From Betaproteobacteria bacterium (GTDB lineage Bacteria; Pseudomonadota; Gammaproteobacteria; Burkholderiales; Burkholderiaceae): 8,674 nt of DNA. This document shows, in pieces, positions 6,309 through 8,674 of this stretch (its first letter is position 1; the number at the start of each line of letters is the position of its first letter). Both the position numbers and the translations under genes were made by a program. The stretch is from contig JAGWXN010000138.1 of NCBI GenBank assembly GCA_018969885.1, forward strand, positions 1 to 8,674, read 5' to 3'. The notes under the pieces are model-generated. The model was not told the origin of the DNA. It made no database searches and was given only the letters and a program-made list of their open reading frames with translations.

Positions 6309-6389
6309 TGCGGATCAGGCTGCCGCCGCATACCTCGGGGCTCGGGCCGCCGCCGCAGACCTCGCAAATCAGGCCGCTGCCGCGTGGCT
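6309..6389. repeat. Three-copy 27-bp degenerate tandem repeat across the oxygenase stop codon
   Basis: On the minus strand three contiguous 27-base units (6389-6363, 6362-6336, 6335-6309) each carry an AG-rich start followed by a GCGGCxGCxGCC core. The middle and last units match at 22 of 27 positions; the first and last match at 19 of 27. The first unit encodes the Ala-rich end of the oxygenase and its TGA. The period is nine codons. Confidence 0.6.
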
Positions 6390-7361
6390 GGCCTCGATCT
6401 TTCGCCTGATGTGCTCGCCTGCAGTCATCGCCGGAAAACGCGCCTGCTCGCCTGGCGGAACGCAGGTGGGTACGCAGGCGATGCTCTGGTCATAGTTCGG
6501 ATGCACGAACATGCCGATCGAGAGCCGGCGACTGCGGGCCACGCCCAGGGGCGGGTTGGCCACGCGATGCAGCGTGGACGCCCATCGACCGTTGGTCCAG
6601 TGCGCCATCATGTCGCCCAGGTTCACCACGAACTCGCCCGCGCGTGGCTGCACCCCGGCCCAGCGCCCATCGGGCATCTGCACCTCCAGTCCGCCCGGCG
6701 CGTCGGAGGCGGCGAGCAGCGTCATGGCACCGTAGTCAGTGTGCGCGCCGGTACGTAGTTGGCCCGAGATCGGCTCGGATTCGAGCATTGGATAGTGATG
6801 GCACGACAGAATGCTGAAGTGCCGATCCAGCACGCCGTTGAACGCATGGGGCGGTAACTGGAGCGCCGCGCCGAATAGTCGCATCATGTTCGCAGCCAGC
6901 ACCTCATAGGCCCGATACACCTCCACCAGCGTGCGATCGATTCCGGCAGGTTGATCGGGTAACAGGTTGGGCGCGTAGCTGGTGGCCGCTTCGGGCAGGT
7001 TGGCGTAGTAGGCGCGATGATCATCAACCGGGCCGAGAAAAAGCGACTCGCGCAGATCGGGCGGCGCCTTTTGCCCCAGCGTGTTGGCGAGCCCGCGCGT
7101 GGCCATCCCGTGATAGCCGCGTTGCTTGGCAGGGCCGGTCGGATGCCAGCGGTTTTTGGTCTCGGTGGACAGATCGAAGAACGCATAGAGTTCACGCATC
7201 GCCCGATCCAGGAGCCCGGGCGGGAAGCCGTGACCGGAGATGATCAGAAAGCCGGTCTGCTCACATGTGCGTGCCACCGCACGGGCGACCCGACCGGCTT
7301 CATCGGTGCCGGCAAGAAACGGTGCGATGTCGATGGTCGGGACGTCGATTCGTTCGGTCAT
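6369..7361 (-). CDS. Isopenicillin N synthase-like Fe(II)/2-oxoglutarate oxygenase
   Basis: A 330-residue cytoplasmic oxygenase with the two-domain layout of the isopenicillin N synthase/flavanone hydroxylase family. The N-terminal DIOX_N region is at about 5-125 (VPTIDIAPF, GFLIISGHG, FFDLSTETK, RGYHG). The 2OG-Fe(II) core is at about 180-290. The iron ligands are His207 and Asp209 in Gly-Ala-His-Thr-Asp-Tyr-Gly, plus His265 in Ser-Thr-Leu-His-Arg. Arg279-Leu-Ser281 is the RxS pair that binds 2-oxoglutarate. NLGDMMAHWTNGRW is highly typical. Bacterial members are mostly of unknown substrate, so a beta-lactam role is not implied. The ATG overlaps the stop of the preceding binding-fold protein by 4 bp, which points to coupled translation and a shared pathway. 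The C-terminus ends in an Ala run that belongs to a 27-bp tandem repeat. Family certain, substrate unknown. Confidence 0.93.
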   Translation of the reverse strand: MTERIDVPTIDIAPFLAGTDEAGRVARAVARTCEQTGFLIISGHGFPPGLLDRAMRELYAFFDLSTETKNRWHPTGPAKQRGYHGMATRGLANTLGQKAPPDLRESLFLGPVDDHRAYYANLPEAATSYAPNLLPDQPAGIDRTLVEVYRAYEVLAANMMRLFGAALQLPPHAFNGVLDRHFSILSCHHYPMLESEPISGQLRTGAHTDYGAMTLLAASDAPGGLEVQMPDGRWAGVQPRAGEFVVNLGDMMAHWTNGRWASTLHRVANPPLGVARSRRLSIGMFVHPNYDQSIACVPTCVPPGEQARFPAMTAGEHIRRKIEASHAAAA

Positions 7362-8296
7362 GATGAAAGCTCCCCGTCCACCAGCGTCTCATACGACGGA
7401 TCGCGGCTGATCAGCCCGCCCGAAATCAGCGCAGCCTTCAGCCGCAGCAGCGCGGCGGGCGGCAGATCGGGGGTTGTGGCCCACAACCCAGCGGACCGAT
7501 AGGCCGCGATGATCGATGCCAGCGCCTCCTGATTGAGGTCGGGCAGAAACGGCTGAACCGCCCGGGCGATATCGTTCGCTGCCGAGCGCTGCAAAGCCCG
7601 CAACGCGCGTGCGATGCCGGCGACCAGGCGATGACACTCATCGCGCCGCCGCTTCATCGTCTGTCGAGTGGCATAAAACGTGGTGTAGGCGATATCGCCG
7701 CGCTCGGAAAACCGATGCCAGATCTCGCCTTGACCCGCGGCCACCAGCTGGTGCGCATACGGCTCGAACACCTGGATGACATCGACCTGCTGACGAAGAT
7801 AGGCGCGCAGATTCGTGGCCATGGGCCGAACGCGTCGCCCGGCGATTTTTTCAGGCGCGAGGCCGGCTCGCTGCAGATCATCCTGAAAGGTCATCCAGGG
7901 GGTCGGGACGTCGCCCGCCGGGGCCACCTTGAGGCCCGCGAGGTCTGCGAATCGGAACTGCGGCCGGGGGCCCCGACCAACCAGCACAAAGGGGTCGCGC
8001 GCCACCACCTGACCGAAGCAGGCGAGCGGACAGCGCGGATCAGCGTCGTGATGCATCATCACCCGCATCGGCCCCCCCCAGGAGACGTCTGCGCTGCCTT
8101 CGAGCAGCTTCAGAGGCGTGTTCGTGGTGGCGGGTGACACCACATGCTGGATCGCAAGCCCCTCGCTTTCCCAGAAGCCACCGGCGAAAGCGAGATAAAA
8201 CGGCACATAGGGAACCGCTCGCATGTTTTCGCACAGCACCAGGGGGCGCCGTGGCAGCGCGCGCCGCGCGGGCACGCCGGATGCCTTGGGTGTCAT
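7358..8296 (-). CDS. NMT1/THI5-like substrate-binding-fold protein without signal peptide
   Basis: A 312-residue protein resembling ABC-type nitrate/sulfonate/pyrimidine-precursor binding proteins. The N-terminal lobe starts at Leu-Val-Leu (18-21) and has VPFYLAFAGGFWESEGLAI (31-49), then LKLLEGSADVSWGGPMRVM (62-80). The segment LAGLKVAPAGDVPTPW (119-134) and VDVIQVFEPYAHQLVAAGQG (171-190) are the usual hinge and second-lobe signatures. There is no signal peptide or lipobox: the start is polar and Arg-rich, and the in-frame upstream codons give no alternative ATG, GTG or TTG near enough to add one. No CCCFC motif of THI5 thiamine-precursor synthases is present. The long in-frame extension to 8572 is a shadow of the flavoprotein gene. 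It lies 19 bases after the flavoprotein and overlaps the oxygenase start by ATGA. It could be a cytoplasmic enzyme, sensor or scavenger using this fold; transport is doubtful. Confidence 0.8.
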   Translation of the reverse strand: MTPKASGVPARRALPRRPLVLCENMRAVPYVPFYLAFAGGFWESEGLAIQHVVSPATTNTPLKLLEGSADVSWGGPMRVMMHHDADPRCPLACFGQVVARDPFVLVGRGPRPQFRFADLAGLKVAPAGDVPTPWMTFQDDLQRAGLAPEKIAGRRVRPMATNLRAYLRQQVDVIQVFEPYAHQLVAAGQGEIWHRFSERGDIAYTTFYATRQTMKRRRDECHRLVAGIARALRALQRSAANDIARAVQPFLPDLNQEALASIIAAYRSAGLWATTPDLPPAALLRLKAALISGGLISRDPSYETLVDGELSS

Positions 8297-8315
8297 GGGG
8301 GCTGCCCGCGTGAGG

Positions 8316-8674
8316 CTAACCGCGGCCCAGCACGAGACGCGCTGCCGCCTCGCCCGCCAGCCGGCCCGTGCTGGTGGCCATGAGGAGGCCAGAGCCCGAC
8401 ATGTAGCCCCAATCGGCGGGCCCTGACAGGCCGCGCGCTGCGCCACCGCCTGCAAACAGGTTGGGAAAAGGGGTGCCGTCGGTTCGCAGCACCCGCATGC
8501 CGGTATCGATCTCGAGACCGCCCTGCGTGTGAGTGAGCGCGCCCACGATCCGGCACACGAAGTAGGGCGCACTTAGCATGGGCTTTTTGGTGAAATCGCG
8601 TCCGAACTCATCAGCCTTCGAGCCGGCCGCGCAAGCCGCTACATCGGCAAACGTTGCCTCAATCACGGCGAGGT
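8316..8674 (-). CDS. FAD_binding_2 flavoprotein (fumarate reductase/tricarballylate dehydrogenase-like), C-terminal fragment
   Basis: About 118 C-terminal residues of a succinate dehydrogenase/fumarate reductase-type flavoprotein; the start is beyond the right edge. The visible part holds the conserved end of the FAD domain: HTQGGLEIDTGMRVL, then Gly-Thr-Pro-Phe-Pro-Asn-Leu-Phe-Ala-Gly-Gly-Gly, then GYMSGSGLLMATSTGRLAG followed by an Ala-rich helix. In the family the His-Thr-x-Gly-Gly and Ser-Gly-x-Gly-Leu segments contact the flavin and substrate carboxylate. Such proteins dehydrogenate or reduce dicarboxylates, tricarballylate, 3-ketosteroids or similar compounds; the capping domain that would tell them apart is missing. 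The stop is TAG at 8316-8318. It is the first visible gene of a leftward unit with the binding-fold protein and the isopenicillin N synthase-like oxygenase; the promoter lies outside the window. Confidence 0.88.
   Translation of the reverse strand, partial: LAVIEATFADVAACAAGSKADEFGRDFTKKPMLSAPYFVCRIVGALTHTQGGLEIDTGMRVLRTDGTPFPNLFAGGGAARGLSGPADWGYMSGSGLLMATSTGRLAGEAAARLVLGRG

Noticed and set aside
7358..8296. THI5-type thiamine pyrimidine synthase identity for the binding-fold protein.
   Set aside because: The catalytic Cys-rich motif of THI5 is absent and no thiamine genes are nearby.
8297..8572. In-frame N-terminal extension of the binding-fold protein to a 404-residue product.
   Set aside because: The extra residues are Arg/Pro/Cys-rich out-of-frame translation of the conserved flavoprotein C-terminus, and the binding-fold similarity begins only after the Met at 8296.
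1..8674. Mobile element, CRISPR, tRNA or phage content.
   Set aside because: No transposase-like frame, terminal inverted repeat pair, regularly spaced repeat array, or tRNA-like arm was recognised on either strand. The only tandem repeat is the short one at 6309-6389.

Overview
The window is a GC-rich catabolic and transport region from a betaproteobacterium, most likely a member of the Burkholderiales. The main evidence is three periplasmic receptors of the Bug/TctC (tripartite tricarboxylate transporter) family without any tctA/tctB membrane genes. Expansion of such orphan receptors is characteristic of Bordetella, Achromobacter, Cupriavidus and relatives. I see no rRNA, tRNA, CRISPR, phage or insertion-sequence genes. 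Both ends of the window cut through genes.

Layout, left to right. (1) 1-355 (+) is the C-terminal end of a phytanoyl-CoA dioxygenase (PhyH)-like Fe(II)/2-oxoglutarate oxygenase. It converges on (2) 430-1398 (-), Bug receptor 1, which diverges across a 196-bp regulatory gap from (3) 1595-2566 (+), Bug receptor 2. This converges on (4) 2649-3518 (-), a TauD/TfdA-family Fe(II)/2-oxoglutarate dioxygenase. (5) A short AT-rich divergent promoter region with a clear dyad separates the dioxygenase from a rightward unit: marR-type regulator (about 3619-4101), FAD aromatic monooxygenase (4130-5311) and Bug receptor 3 (5308-6285). The last two genes overlap by 4 bp. (6) From the right edge a leftward unit runs in: the C-terminal part of a fumarate reductase/tricarballylate dehydrogenase-like flavoprotein (8316-8674), an NMT1/THI5-like substrate-binding-fold protein without a signal peptide (7358-8296), and an isopenicillin N synthase-like 2-oxoglutarate oxygenase (6369-7361). 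Its last two genes also overlap by 4 bp.

How the genes may work together (inference): the flavin monooxygenase, a MarR regulator of the kind that commonly senses aromatic acids, and a co-translated Bug receptor look like a small uptake-and-hydroxylation module for an aromatic or heteroaromatic carboxylate. The TauD-like dioxygenase is probably controlled by the same MarR protein through the shared intergenic region. Two further 2-oxoglutarate oxygenases of different families and a flavin dehydrogenase lie close by, so the neighbourhood is rich in oxidative enzymes. The substrates cannot be read from the sequence.

The most unusual items are the shared marR/dioxygenase control region, the signal-less binding-fold protein coupled to an oxygenase, and a three-copy 27-bp tandem repeat that spans the stop codon of the isopenicillin N synthase-like gene. 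I found no convincing wholly new defence, mobile or RNA system.
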